DNA of 64,000 nt from contig JANQRH010000026.1 in NCBI GenBank assembly GCA_028284625.1, positions 372,001 to 436,000 of the forward strand, written 5' to 3'. The translations under genes and the position numbers were made by a program. This DNA is from Afifellaceae bacterium (lineage in GTDB: Bacteria > Pseudomonadota > Alphaproteobacteria > Rhizobiales > Afifellaceae). Shown here piece by piece: positions 37,806-46,617 of this stretch. The notes beneath the pieces were generated by a model that ran no database searches, had not been told where the DNA came from, and was given only the letters and a program-made list of their open reading frames with translations. Positions within the stretch are counted from its first letter, which is position 1. The number at the start of each line of letters is the position of its first letter.

Positions 37806-37898
37806 GGAGAGGTGGCCGAGTGGTCGAAGGCGCTCCCCTGCTAAGGGAGTAGACGCCTACAAAGCGTCTCGTGGGTTCGAATCCCATCCTCTCCGCCA
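37806..37898 (+). tRNA. tRNA-Ser (anticodon GCT)
   Basis: 93 bases including encoded CCA. Acceptor stem GGAGAGG / CCTCTCC with discriminator G. The anticodon stem is CTCCC / GGGAG around the loop CTGCTAA, anticodon GCT (37840-37842), reading AGC and AGU. The long class II variable arm (TAGACGCCTACAAAGCGTCT region) and the T-arm TTCGAAT complete it. The 228 bases after it hold a 52-codon open segment ending at 38118 (tail RMDFWRAD) that I could not assign. Confidence 0.97.
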
Positions 37899-38126
37899 GC
37901 CGCCCCTCACGTTATGAACGATCCCGCACGGACGGCATGCGCGACAAGCGCAGGCGGCGGTGGCGATCCGACATATTCGCCCAATCGCCAGGAGCCGGCC
38001 CCAAGCCGATGCCTTTGACCATAAACGGGCGTCTGAGGAGTTCCGCGCCTCGTTCGGTCTGATCGGGTCTTTCCCCGGGTTGCCGCAGGAGCGCATGGAT
38101 TTCTGGCGGGCCGACTGAGGCGCGCC

Positions 38127-39161
38127 TCAAAACACCTTGTGCGCCCCGCGATCCACCGACGTGTCTTCCGCGACAAGCTGCGCATAGAAGTCGAACAGCG
38201 TATCGCTGCCGGTGGAGGGCGTCTTGTCGGCGCTGTAGCGACCGGTCTCCTGGTCGAGGACAAGCATGGATTCCGTAGCATAGTAGCGGCCGATGCGCGC
38301 CAGCTCCGCCTTTTCCTTCATCCGCGGAATGAGCACGCCGAGCGCCGCAAGGCCCCATCCGATCCCGTCGAGCAGCGCGACGGGGATTTCCGCGAAACGC
38401 GGCGCGCGGCCCGTCAGTGCGAAGAGCCGCTCGCCCTGCTCGCGGGGTGTGATTGCCGGCCCGGGACCCCCGATCGGCAGGATGCGGTTCTGCGTTGCCG
38501 GATCGTCAAGGCAATCGGCGATGTAGCGGGCGAGGTCGCGGTCGCTGATCGGCTTGCAGGCCGTTTGCCTCCCGTCGCCGAAGACGACGTAGCGCTTGCC
38601 GCTTCGCACGCGCTCCACCTGGCCGGAAAGCGATTTGAAGAAAGCCGTGGGCCGGACGATCGAATAGGTGAGCCCCGAGGCGGTGAGTTTCTGTTCAAAG
38701 GCGAGCTTGGCGTGCTGGAAAGCGAGGTGGGGTTTCTGCACGCACATGGCTGACAACAGAACGAAGTGCGCGACGCCCGCGGCCTTCGCGGCTTCCAACG
38801 CGTTGATATGCGCTTCGTAATCCACCGCCCAGGCGTCCTTCAGCGCACCGGTCCGCGACGCCATGCATGAGACAACAGCGTCGAAGCGCTCGCCGCGAAA
38901 ACCGTCGCGCATTAAAGAGCCCGGGTCGGTCGCTTTGCCAAAGCGCACGGCCGCGCCGTCAAGTCCACGTTCCGCGGCGGATGCGTCGATCGATCCGGGT
39001 CGAACGAAGCACACGACATCATGGCACCGGGCAACGAGAACGCACATTGTTGCCCGTCCGATCGTGCCCGTTGCGCCCAGAATGAGAACACGACGCGGGC
39101 GCGGCGATCGCGCTTCCGCGTTGGCCGGATCGGCCGCTGGTTCGCCTGGGGTGTTTGTCAA
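38127..39161 (-). CDS. bciA: Divinyl chlorophyllide a 8-vinyl-reductase (BciA type)
   Basis: 344 residues. Reduces the 8-vinyl group of divinyl (proto)chlorophyllide with NADPH in (bacterio)chlorophyll synthesis. An extended SDR/NmrA-like Rossmann fold opens with RRVLILGATGTIGRATM. Several stretches match plant and Chlorobium DVR/BciA closely by eye: FDAVVSCMASRTG, KDAWAVDYEAH, HFVLLSAMCVQKPHLAFQ, YSIVRPTAFFKSLSGQVE, ACKPISDRDLARYIADC, LPIGGPGPAITPREQGE and GRYYATESMLVLD. No other photosynthesis gene is nearby, so it is an orphan. Assignment rests on recalled sequence similarity. Confidence 0.9.
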   Translation of the reverse strand: MTNTPGEPAADPANAEARSPRPRRVLILGATGTIGRATMCVLVARCHDVVCFVRPGSIDASAAERGLDGAAVRFGKATDPGSLMRDGFRGERFDAVVSCMASRTGALKDAWAVDYEAHINALEAAKAAGVAHFVLLSAMCVQKPHLAFQHAKLAFEQKLTASGLTYSIVRPTAFFKSLSGQVERVRSGKRYVVFGDGRQTACKPISDRDLARYIADCLDDPATQNRILPIGGPGPAITPREQGERLFALTGRAPRFAEIPVALLDGIGWGLAALGVLIPRMKEKAELARIGRYYATESMLVLDQETGRYSADKTPSTGSDTLFDFYAQLVAEDTSVDRGAHKVF

Positions 39162-39335
39162 TGCAGGGCTTCCGTTTCGATCAAGCCGCTGTTTTAGACG
39201 ACTGCGTCATGCGGCGCGACGGGGCGGTCCGCAATCGGGTTGGAATACCGAGCAGCCCTGATGGCGCCGCGCCCCGGCTTGGCGCGGCTTCGCCGCATGC
39301 TACTGTCCACCGGCAGAGCAACGGAGGCGTGTCTC

Positions 39336-39638
39336 ATGGCGGAACTGGCGATCTTTCTGACGGTGAGGACAAAGCCGGGGCAGCGCGACGCGCTGAAGGC
39401 GCTGTGGGAGCAGCACCTGAAAGCGCGTGCCGCGGCCAACGACGCACAATCGCGCTATGTCTACGCGTTCGATGTGCACGACGAAACCATCATCCGCATC
39501 ACCGAGGTCTACGAGACGAAGGCCGCTTTCGAGGCCAACGCCCAGGCCGATTGGTTCGCCGCCTACATGGCGGAGGCCGCGCCACTGCTTGACGGCGAGC
39601 CGGAGTTTCACCTCGGCGTGCCGCAATGGATCAAGTGA
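39336..39638 (+). CDS. Antibiotic biosynthesis monooxygenase (ABM) domain protein
   Basis: 100 residues from ATG 39336, with ACGGAGG upstream. A ferredoxin-like dimeric alpha/beta barrel: LAIFLTVRTKPGQRDALKALWEQHLK, then SRYVYAFDVHDETIIRITEVYETKAAFE and ADWFAAYMAEAAPLL. Members include quinol monooxygenases such as YgiN and many of unknown substrate. The RraA-family gene follows after 18 bases, probably in the same transcript. Confidence 0.86.
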   Translation: MAELAIFLTVRTKPGQRDALKALWEQHLKARAAANDAQSRYVYAFDVHDETIIRITEVYETKAAFEANAQADWFAAYMAEAAPLLDGEPEFHLGVPQWIK

Positions 39639-39656
39639 AAGAGCTGGGCCGCTGAG

Positions 39657-40334
39657 ATGGACGAGAACGAGCTGCTGAGGACCATTCGCGACGAGCTGTT
39701 CACCGCAGTGCTCGGGGATGTACTCGATGCGATGGGCCATACGCGCCAGTTTCTGCCGCCCGGCATTGCCCCGCTTGATCCGAAGACGCGGTTGGTCGGC
39801 CGCGCCATGACCGTGCTTGAAGCGGATGTGTTCGTCGGCAAGGCAAACAGTGCGGGTCCGCTCTCAAACGAGCCGTTCGGGCTGATGCTCAAGGCGCTCG
39901 ACGACCTGAAGCCCGGCGAGATCTACATAGCCGCCGGCGCCTCGCCCCGATACGCGCTGTGGGGCGGCTTAATGTCGACGCGCGCGATGCATCTCGGCGC
40001 CGTCGGCGCGGTGCTGGACGGTTTTGCGCGTGACGCTCGCGACATTGAGGCGCTCGGCTTCCCGGTCTTCAGTCGCGGCCTCTACGCCCAGGATCAGAGC
40101 CTCCGCGGCAAAGTGATCGACTATCGCTGCGACATTGAGATCGGCGGCGTGCACATCAGAGATGGCGATCTGATCTTCGGCGACCGCGAGGGCGTTCTGG
40201 TGATCCCCAGAGACGTTGAGGCAGAGGCCGTGGAGCGTGCGCTAGGGAAAGCCCGCACGGAAAACAAAGTCGGTAGCGCCATCAAGGACGGCATGAGCGC
40301 CCAGGAGGCGTTCGATCGGTTCGGCGTGATGTAG
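39657..40334 (+). CDS. RraA-family protein (possible 4-hydroxy-4-methyl-2-oxoglutarate aldolase-like)
   Basis: 225 residues. The RraA/HMG-aldolase fold is recognised from ELFTAVLGDVLDAMGHTRQ, the substrate-site GGLMSTRAMHLGAVGAVLDGFARD (the G-x20-R-D type pyruvate/metal motif) and DLIFGDREGVLVIPRD. The family holds both true aldolases/decarboxylases and the RNase E inhibitor RraA. With the metal-binding Arg-Asp present, an aldolase or oxaloacetate decarboxylase role is likelier than RNase control (inference). It follows the ABM gene. Confidence 0.88.
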   Translation: MDENELLRTIRDELFTAVLGDVLDAMGHTRQFLPPGIAPLDPKTRLVGRAMTVLEADVFVGKANSAGPLSNEPFGLMLKALDDLKPGEIYIAAGASPRYALWGGLMSTRAMHLGAVGAVLDGFARDARDIEALGFPVFSRGLYAQDQSLRGKVIDYRCDIEIGGVHIRDGDLIFGDREGVLVIPRDVEAEAVERALGKARTENKVGSAIKDGMSAQEAFDRFGVM

Positions 40335-40347
40335 AGCGGGACGCCGG

Positions 40348-41289
40348 TTACTCGCAGCGTTTCACGAAGGCGAACATCCGGTCGAGCGTTGCCGCGTCGC
40401 GCAGCAACGGGGCGTGCCCTTGGCCTTCCACGACAAGCGATTCCATCTGCGGATGCCGCTCGTGCATTTGCTTCAGGGTCTGCTCGGTCAAGAGATCGGA
40501 ATTCGCGCCACGGATCGCCATGACCGGCACTGCGCCCAGGCTTGCGAATTGCGGCCAGAGCGGTGGGATGCGTTCCGTCACATCCATCGCAGCGAACGGC
40601 TTGACGAGGGCGGGATCGAATTGCGGCACAAGCCCGTTCCCGTCCTCGGCGAAATACGCCTCCGCCTGTGCCAGCCAATCGTCATCGGAAAGCGCCGGGA
40701 AACGGTTCTCCGCCGTGTCGCGGATCAAAGCGACGGCCTCGTCCCAGTTCGCCACCGGGCGCCGCCCCGCCAGATAGTTCTTGATCCGCGCCAGGCCGGT
40801 TCCTTCGATCACGGGGCCGATGTCGTTGAGAACGACGCCGGCGATCAGACCCGGCCGCAGCGCGCCGAGCAGCATGGAGATGATGCCACCGCGCGACGTA
40901 CCCACCAGGATGGCGCGCTCAACCCCGTGGACCGCCGCGGCAATGATCGCATCATGAGCTTCAACGACGGGCTTGTAGTTGCGCCAATTCGGATCGTTGT
41001 CGGATAGCCCGCGCCCGCGATAGTCCACCGCGATCACCGTTCGCGGTTCGCTGAGGTTCTGAGAGAAGTAGCGGCCAAGTGCGATGAAGTCGCGCGAATT
41101 GCGTGACAGACCCGGCAGGCACAGAAGCGGAAGTCGGCTCGACGGCGTGGCGCGGAAGATGCGCACGGCAAGCTTCAGCCCATCCTGCGAGCGAAAATGG
41201 CTGACCTGGCCGAAATACTCGCCGGTAAAGCTCCCCGGCTCGGCGAGGTCGTCGGTCTCCTGGTCAGACTCAGTTTGAAGCTGCGCCAC
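40348..41289 (-). CDS. Alpha/beta hydrolase
   Basis: 313 residues from GTG 41289, overlapping the end of the lytic transglycosylase gene by 20 bases; longer frames upstream are not conserved. Core strands are PLLCLPGLSRNSRDFIALG and TVIAVDYRGRGLSDND. Nucleophile Ser is in LVGTSRGGIISMLL (G-x-S-x-G type), the acid is probably in the GANSDLLTEQTL strand, and His in VEGQGHAPLLRD. Substrate unknown. Overlap with the transglycosylase gene suggests cotranscription. Confidence 0.9.
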   Translation of the reverse strand: MAQLQTESDQETDDLAEPGSFTGEYFGQVSHFRSQDGLKLAVRIFRATPSSRLPLLCLPGLSRNSRDFIALGRYFSQNLSEPRTVIAVDYRGRGLSDNDPNWRNYKPVVEAHDAIIAAAVHGVERAILVGTSRGGIISMLLGALRPGLIAGVVLNDIGPVIEGTGLARIKNYLAGRRPVANWDEAVALIRDTAENRFPALSDDDWLAQAEAYFAEDGNGLVPQFDPALVKPFAAMDVTERIPPLWPQFASLGAVPVMAIRGANSDLLTEQTLKQMHERHPQMESLVVEGQGHAPLLRDAATLDRMFAFVKRCE

Positions 41290-43591
41290 GAACGAGGTCC
41301 TCTTCCAACGACAGAGCGTGTCCGGTGCGCGAGCGGTAAAGCTGCAGGTTCTCCATGACCTTCTGAACGTAGTCGCGGGTCTCGTCGAACGGGATGCGCT
41401 CAATCCAGTCGACCGGATCGGCGGTGCCGTTGCGCGGATCGCCGTAATTGCGGATCCAGCTGAGCGCACGTCCCGGCCCGGCATTGTAGCCGACGAAGGT
41501 CAGCACATAGGAGCGCTTTAGGTTGCCGAGCAATTCGCCCAGATGGTGTGCGCCCAAGGTGGCATTGTAGAGCGGATCGGTGGTCAAGCGTTCGGCGGAG
41601 AAGGGGAGCCGGATGCTGCGCGCCGTCGCCCGCGCCGTCGCCGGCATCAACTGCATCAGCCCGCGCGCGCCGGCATGGCTGACCGCCCGGAAGTCGAACG
41701 CGCTCTCTTGCCGGACGACCGAATAGACCAGGGCGCGATCGACGCTGTCCGGCGTTTCTAGTTCCACCGGAACGCCGATGAACGGCGCCGGCAGGGAGGC
41801 CACTCTGACGCCGCGTTCTTCAGCTAGAGCGGCGGCGCGGATGCCGGATCGCGTCTCGCCGATGCGGCGCGCCAAGCTCATCGACAGCGTCACTTCGCCC
41901 GGCGTATCTACGGATTCGCCGAGCGCAACCAGAAACGGCCGGGCTTCCCTTGTGTGGCCGGCCGAAGCCAAGAGCCGCACGACCTGCACCAACTCGCGTT
42001 CGGCAAAGCGAATGCGGTCAAGCGCCGACGGTCTCGGCATGCGCTCCAACCCGGTGGTGGCGAGGTTGAGTTTTTCGCGCGCGAGTTGGCCGTAGAACGT
42101 TCCGCCAAAGCGCGCCGCTTCGACGTAGTCGAGCCGAGCCGCCGCCGGGCGTCCCCACGCTTCATTTGTGCGACCCAGCCAATAGGACGCACGCGACTGC
42201 GTGCGCGGCAGCGTCGCCAATACGTGTAGTTCGCGGAAATGATGCTCGGCGCGGTCGGGATCATCGAGGAAGCGAAGCGCGTACCAGCCGGCGTGGAAGG
42301 CTGCCTCAACGCGCTCGCCTTCGCCTTCGGGGCTGGCTTCCGCCACGATGCGGTAAGCGAGGTCCGGCGTACCGCGGTCGAGAAGCTGGCGCGAGAGGTC
42401 GCGCCGCTCGTCCCACCAGACGTCGCCGTTGCCCTCCAGCTCCGCATCCGGCCGCATCTGTAGAAGCAGCCGCGCGGCCTCGATCGGTTGGCCGGATCGC
42501 CTGAGCACCCGAGCGCGCCCGAAGATATAGAGCGGGTCGGCAAAGAATTGCGGCGCGACCTTGCGGAGAAGCCCGGGCGCCTCGGGTTTGCGATTGAGTG
42601 CCGCGATCGTAGCGCGGGCAAGGGCCGCATAGCCCGGACCCAGCAGCTCCGCCTGCGCCACCGCCCGGCCGGTGCGCTTGCTCAGCACAAGACGGCGGAA
42701 GCGGAAGAGGTGATCGTCGTCGCTCACCATGGAGCCGAAGCGCGACAACAGCGCGCCGGCCTGGTTCGACGACAATCGCCAGGTCCGCCATAGATCGCGG
42801 ACGATGCGCTGCGCCTCCGCGTGCCGACCGGCTTTCCGCAGCGCGCCGGCCAAGGACAGGCGGCCGCCAACAGTCCGCGGCTCCGCCTGACTGTAGAATG
42901 TTAAAACCGGATCGCCTTCCGCGCCGAGCGCATGAAAGGCCTGCTCTGCGCGAAGTTGCAGTGCCTCAGGTTCCGGCCAGCCGGCATGTCCTGCGAGGAC
43001 CTCGATGACCTTCGCCGCGGACAGACCGGAATCCGGCTGCCGCGCGACGAGCCATTCCACAAGCTTGAGCGCAAGCGGATCTGGATGCTCGCCGGCGAGC
43101 CGCGTGGCCTCCGCATAGCGCCCGTCGCTGACGGCATCGAGCGCCGCCTTCAGCGCGAAGTCGGGTGCAAAGCCGTAGAAGTCGAGTGCCAAGAGCCGAA
43201 CGACCTCCGCCTCGCTGAGCTCCGGACGCGGACGGGGAAGCGGCGCCGCTGCGACATCGGTTTCGCCGGCAGCGCTGACTTCAGGCGTCGGTTCCGGCGC
43301 CGCCTGAGCGGCCCCCTCCGGCGCCGCTTCCTCCGGCGCGGACTGAGCGGACGCATCGTCGGTCGCCGGTGCGGCCTGCGGCGCTGCGTCGGGGCGGGGT
43401 TTGGGAAGCCGGGTCTCCGTCGCAGCGAGCCAAACCGGTGCTGAGCCGGCACGGGCGGCCTCGACACCTACGCCGCTGCGGGCCAGGCTTGGTTCGCCGC
43501 CAAGCGCCGCCACGAAAGCCAGCGCCACGGCAGCCCGGGCGAGCGCTCCGGTCGAGGCGGCACCTCCGAGAATGCGCTGAGACCAAATCAT
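41270..43591 (-). CDS. Soluble lytic murein transglycosylase (Slt70-like)
   Basis: 773 residues from ATG 43591. The open frame continues upstream to 44653 only as an antisense shadow of dapA. The N-terminus has a signal-type hydrophobic segment (ALARAAVALAFVAALGG), then a Pro/Ala/Glu-rich linker, a long helical superhelix (about 150-600) typical of the doughnut of Slt70, and the C-terminal SLT domain. Catalytic Glu is in YSVVRQESAFD, followed by GARGLMQLMPATARATA and YVLTFVGYNAGPGRALSW. It cleaves peptidoglycan glycan chains in the periplasm. Divergent from dapA. Confidence 0.93.
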   Translation of the reverse strand: MIWSQRILGGAASTGALARAAVALAFVAALGGEPSLARSGVGVEAARAGSAPVWLAATETRLPKPRPDAAPQAAPATDDASAQSAPEEAAPEGAAQAAPEPTPEVSAAGETDVAAAPLPRPRPELSEAEVVRLLALDFYGFAPDFALKAALDAVSDGRYAEATRLAGEHPDPLALKLVEWLVARQPDSGLSAAKVIEVLAGHAGWPEPEALQLRAEQAFHALGAEGDPVLTFYSQAEPRTVGGRLSLAGALRKAGRHAEAQRIVRDLWRTWRLSSNQAGALLSRFGSMVSDDDHLFRFRRLVLSKRTGRAVAQAELLGPGYAALARATIAALNRKPEAPGLLRKVAPQFFADPLYIFGRARVLRRSGQPIEAARLLLQMRPDAELEGNGDVWWDERRDLSRQLLDRGTPDLAYRIVAEASPEGEGERVEAAFHAGWYALRFLDDPDRAEHHFRELHVLATLPRTQSRASYWLGRTNEAWGRPAAARLDYVEAARFGGTFYGQLAREKLNLATTGLERMPRPSALDRIRFAERELVQVVRLLASAGHTREARPFLVALGESVDTPGEVTLSMSLARRIGETRSGIRAAALAEERGVRVASLPAPFIGVPVELETPDSVDRALVYSVVRQESAFDFRAVSHAGARGLMQLMPATARATARSIRLPFSAERLTTDPLYNATLGAHHLGELLGNLKRSYVLTFVGYNAGPGRALSWIRNYGDPRNGTADPVDWIERIPFDETRDYVQKVMENLQLYRSRTGHALSLEEDLVRGAASN

Positions 43592-43705
43592 CGCGCCCTG
43601 TCTACCATGGCCCGCCGCCCGTCCTCCACCTCGGGCGCCGACCCTCCGCTTGCTCTGCTTCGGCACCCCCGATATCGTGCCGCCGAATAGCGATTTGAGG
43701 CGACG

Positions 43706-44584
43706 ATGTTTCAGGGCTCCATCCCGGCGCTGGTGACACCCATGCGCAACGGTTCGATCGACGAGGACGCGTTCCGCGGCTTCATCGATTGGCAGATTCG
43801 CGAGGGCTCCAGCGGTGTTGTGCCGGTTGGGACGACGGGTGAATCGCCGACCTTGTCGCATGACGAGCATCGGCGGGTCGTCGAGCTGTGCATCGAGGTC
43901 GCCGACCGGCGCGTGCCGGTTATCGCCGGGGCCGGCTCCAACAGCACGAGCGAAGCCTGCGAGCTTGCCAAGCACGCGGAGGAGGCGGGCGCCGACGGCG
44001 TGCTCGTCGTCACGCCGTACTACAACAAGCCGAGCCAGGGCGGCCTTTACGAGCATTACCGCCAGGTCGCGGGGTCGATCACGATTCCCCTCATCATCTA
44101 CAACATCCCCCCACGCTCTGTGATCGACATGAGCGTCGAAACGATGGCGCGGCTCTTCAAAGACTGCAAAAATATTGTCGGGGTGAAGGACGCAACCGCC
44201 AATCTGGCGCGCATCAGTCTGCAGCGGCACGCCATGGGCGAGGATTTTGTCCAGCTCTCCGGCGAGGACCCCACCGCGCTTGGCTTCATGGCGCATGGCG
44301 GCCACGGCTGCATTTCTGTCACCGCCAATGTCGCGCCAAAGCTCTGCGCGGAGTTTCAGGCGGCGTGCCTGGCCGGCGATTACGGCACCGCGCTCACCTA
44401 TCAGGATCGGCTGATGCCGCTTCATCGCGCGCTCTTCCTTGAGCCGAGCCCGGCGCCAACGAAGTTTGCGCTGTCGCTGCTGGGCCATATGGCGGAGGAC
44501 GTGCGCGCGCCGATCGTGCCCGTCGGGCCGGAGACGCGCCAGGAGGTGGAGTCGGCCATGCGCCACGCCGGCCTTCTCAACTGA
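43706..44584 (+). CDS. dapA: 4-hydroxy-tetrahydrodipicolinate synthase
   Basis: 292 residues, full length. Condenses pyruvate with aspartate semialdehyde in the lysine/diaminopimelate pathway. TIM barrel with Schiff-base Lys in [12 protein letters not shown], Tyr and Arg of the active site in [13 protein letters not shown], and the [14 protein letters not shown] substrate loop. N-terminal [12 protein letters not shown] is typical. The gene follows a short gap after the divergent transglycosylase gene and is followed four bases on by smpB, the usual alphaproteobacterial order. Confidence 0.98.
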   Translation: MFQGSIPALVTPMRNGSIDEDAFRGFIDWQIREGSSGVVPVGTTGESPTLSHDEHRRVVELCIEVADRRVPVIAGAGSNSTSEACELAKHAEEAGADGVLVVTPYYNKPSQGGLYEHYRQVAGSITIPLIIYNIPPRSVIDMSVETMARLFKDCKNIVGVKDATANLARISLQRHAMGEDFVQLSGEDPTALGFMAHGGHGCISVTANVAPKLCAEFQAACLAGDYGTALTYQDRLMPLHRALFLEPSPAPTKFALSLLGHMAEDVRAPIVPVGPETRQEVESAMRHAGLLN

Positions 44585-44588
44585 GGCG

Positions 44589-45065
44589 ATGGCCCAGAAG
44601 AAAGACGCGCCGCGCCGCAAGATTGTCGCCAGCAACCGCAAAGCCCGCTTCAATTACGAGATCGGAGAGGCGCTGGAGGCTGGCCTCGCTCTGACCGGCA
44701 CGGAGGTGAAGAGCCTGCGTGAAAGCCGCGCCAATATCGCGGAGTCCTATGTCAGCCCGGACGGCGGCGAGATGTGGTTGGTCAACGCCAACATCCCCGA
44801 ATACCGTCAGGCTCGGCACTTCAATCACCCGCCGCGCCGGCCACGGAAACTGCTCCTGCACAAGCGCCAGATCGCCCGCCTGATCGGCGCGGTGCAGCGC
44901 GACGGCATGACCGTCGTGCCGCTCAACCTCTACTTCAACGAACGCGGCCAGGCGAAGCTGGAGATCGCGTTGGCGCGCGGCAAGAAGCTGCACGACAAGC
45001 GCCAGACCGAAAAGGCGCGCGACTGGCAGCGCGAGAAGGGGCGATTGCTAAGAGAGAAGGGGTAG
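44589..45065 (+). CDS. smpB: SsrA-binding protein SmpB
   Basis: 158 residues from ATG 44589. Partner of tmRNA in trans-translation rescue of stalled ribosomes. The OB-fold core is clear: [60 protein letters not shown] and [17 protein letters not shown], with the basic C-terminal tail [11 protein letters not shown] that reads the decoding centre. It starts four bases after dapA. The next gene to the right converges on it and is unrelated. Confidence 0.98.
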   Translation: MAQKKDAPRRKIVASNRKARFNYEIGEALEAGLALTGTEVKSLRESRANIAESYVSPDGGEMWLVNANIPEYRQARHFNHPPRRPRKLLLHKRQIARLIGAVQRDGMTVVPLNLYFNERGQAKLEIALARGKKLHDKRQTEKARDWQREKGRLLREKG

Positions 45066-45070
45066 GCTGA

Positions 45071-45559
45071 TCAGAGTCGAAGGTGGTTAAGGTTTATAAC
45101 GTCTCGCCCCGCGGACTCCAAGCGGTTCGACAGAGGGAAGTCGTCGGTGAGAACGAGATGCTGGTCAGCAAGCGTAATGATATGCGCATCGGAAAGCCCG
45201 ACTCGAGCGTGAATCGGCGTGCCTACAACGGTCTCACTTGGCATGTATATCTCGACTAGGCTGTCCAAAATCCGAGACATCGACACGCTTATGGAAGCGT
45301 GTTCGTCTTCTGTTGTCTGCCTGCTGAGATTGTCGACTTCAGTCAAGATGTTAGGAGTCGTCACTCGTCGGGCAAAGCGGGAGATGAGATCAAGCACAAG
45401 TGTATAGTCGCTCTTGGAATATTTGATCGTACGTTTGAACGTCGGTATGCGTTCCGCATCGTGTGTACCTATCACCAGGAGCAACATGAGGTTGGTATCG
45501 ATTACAACGCCAGAGGCGTGGTACTTAGCGATCAGGCCTATCACATGGGCGGCAGTCAC
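45071..45559 (-). CDS. PIN-domain protein (putative ribonuclease)
   Basis: 162 residues, GTG start overlapping the upstream gene's stop by one base (TAGTG). The PIN acidic set is complete: Asp21 in VVIDTNLML, Glu74 in TPNILTEVDN, Asp124 in GLSDAHIITLA and Asp139/140 in VLTDDFPLSN. The domain is long for a VapC toxin: a helical insert of about 40 residues (85-110) separates the second and third acidic motifs. Composition is clearly more AT-rich than smpB. It is co-translated with an 80-residue protein, as toxin genes often are, but that protein does not look like a known antitoxin. Confidence 0.85.
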   Translation of the reverse strand: MTAAHVIGLIAKYHASGVVIDTNLMLLLVIGTHDAERIPTFKRTIKYSKSDYTLVLDLISRFARRVTTPNILTEVDNLSRQTTEDEHASISVSMSRILDSLVEIYMPSETVVGTPIHARVGLSDAHIITLADQHLVLTDDFPLSNRLESAGRDVINLNHLRL

Positions 45560-45801
45560 TATGCCGCCATCCTTCGGACGGTCATGGATCTTATTGAGCC
45601 GTCGTTTGCGTCGACCTTAAACAGCTTATAGCTACGCAGCCCGCTGATCAGGTTTTCGCTGAAGCTTAATGTAATCCGCCACTCGTCCATCCCGTCGTCG
45701 AATTCGGTTTCTTCAAGGCGCATGCTGCCCGACGGCAGAAGATGGCCAAACTCTTCCACATAGCCAACCGCACTGTTAACTGCTTCATGAACGGTGATCA
45801 T
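45559..45801 (-). CDS. Small acidic protein co-encoded with the PIN protein
   Basis: 80 residues, ATG 45801. An N-terminal helix MITVHEAVNSAVGYVEEF is followed by an acidic segment EETEFDDGMDEW and a strand pair ITLSFSENL and SYKLFKVDANDGSIRSMTV. The order helix-strand-strand with the Val-Asp-x-x-Asp-Gly turn resembles a PepSY-like fold, though without a signal peptide, so it should be cytoplasmic. I recognise no DNA-binding motif. One-base overlap with the PIN gene implies translational coupling. Possible immunity or targeting partner (inference). Confidence 0.75.
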   Translation of the reverse strand: MITVHEAVNSAVGYVEEFGHLLPSGSMRLEETEFDDGMDEWRITLSFSENLISGLRSYKLFKVDANDGSIRSMTVRRMAA

Positions 45802-45930
45802 ACTGGGGCCCGGATTCTAACACGGTAATCTAGCCGATCACAAAGTCCGGAGTCAGCCCAGAACTGCCGTGTGTGACCAAAGAAGCGCGCGACCGGCGGA
45901 TAAAGGGATAGCGCGAAGTCCTCTGCACTC

Positions 45931-45954
45931 AACCCTCCCTCAAGGGGGAGGTTA
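45931..45954. repeat. Solo end of the palindromic repeat family
   Basis: AACCCTCCCTCAAGGGGGAG followed by GTTA matches the outer arm of the elements at 53541 and 56500. It is self-complementary and lies just beyond the uracil-DNA glycosylase stop codon (minus strand), where it could also act as a transcript-ending hairpin. Confidence 0.65.
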
Positions 45955-45959
45955 CCGCC

Positions 45960-46610
45960 TCAGCCGGCATCCAGCTCCGCCCGCACGCGCTTAAACACCG
46001 CCTCAAACATCTCTGCCGTCAGCCGGCCGGTGTTCGTGTTGTAGCGCGAGCAATGATAGCTGTCGTAGAGCTTGAACTCGCCGCAATCGTGCACCGCGCC
46101 ATGCGCAAACGCGAAGCGGCCCGGCTTCAGCTCCAACGCCCTGAGCGTCGTGTCGTGCGCGATGCGGCCGAGCGCCACGATCGCCCTGGCGCGGCGATGC
46201 GCGGCGATGGCGGCTTGAAGGAACGGGCGGCACGTCGCGATCTCCGCCGGCGTCGGCTTGTTCTGGGGCGGCACGCAGCGCACGCCGTTGACGATCGCCG
46301 TATCGACCAGCCTCAGCGAGTCCGCCGGATCGGCGCGGTAGGTGCCCTTGGCGAAGCCATATGCCTTCAGCGTGGCGTAGAGAAGGTCGCCGGCGAAATC
46401 GCCGGTGAAGGGCCGCCCGGTGCGGTTGGCGCCGCGCAGGCCCGGCGCGAGCCCGATGATCAGAAGCCGTGCGCTTCTGACCCCGAACGTGGCGACCGGC
46501 GCGTTGTGCCAATCCGGCTCGCGCGCCCGCCATGTCTCACGGTATTCGACGAGCCGCGGACAGAGCGGACAGTCCCGCGACGGCTCCGCCGCCTCAGCCG
46601 GCGCCGCCAT
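45960..46610 (-). CDS. Uracil-DNA glycosylase, family 5-like (UdgB)
   Basis: 216 residues from ATG 46610. The N-terminal CPLCPRLVEYR and downstream CVPPQNKPTPAEIATCRPFL supply four Cys placed for a 4Fe-4S cluster. Active-site motif 1 is LIIGLAPGLRGANRTGRPF, and motif 3 is YHCSRYNTNTGRLT, the H-x-S-x2-N-T-x-x-G-R form seen in family 5 (UdgB). It removes uracil, and in this family sometimes hypoxanthine, from DNA to start base excision repair. The NYN gene ends eight bases upstream of its start. Confidence 0.92.
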   Translation of the reverse strand: MAAPAEAAEPSRDCPLCPRLVEYRETWRAREPDWHNAPVATFGVRSARLLIIGLAPGLRGANRTGRPFTGDFAGDLLYATLKAYGFAKGTYRADPADSLRLVDTAIVNGVRCVPPQNKPTPAEIATCRPFLQAAIAAHRRARAIVALGRIAHDTTLRALELKPGRFAFAHGAVHDCGEFKLYDSYHCSRYNTNTGRLTAEMFEAVFKRVRAELDAG

Positions 46611-46617
46611 GGCGCCC

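Noticed and set aside
43592-44653. N-terminal extension of the lytic transglycosylase to over 1,100 residues
   Set aside because: It runs antisense to dapA, whose protein is fully conserved; the extension has no signal peptide or domain, and ATG 43591 gives a proper exported start.
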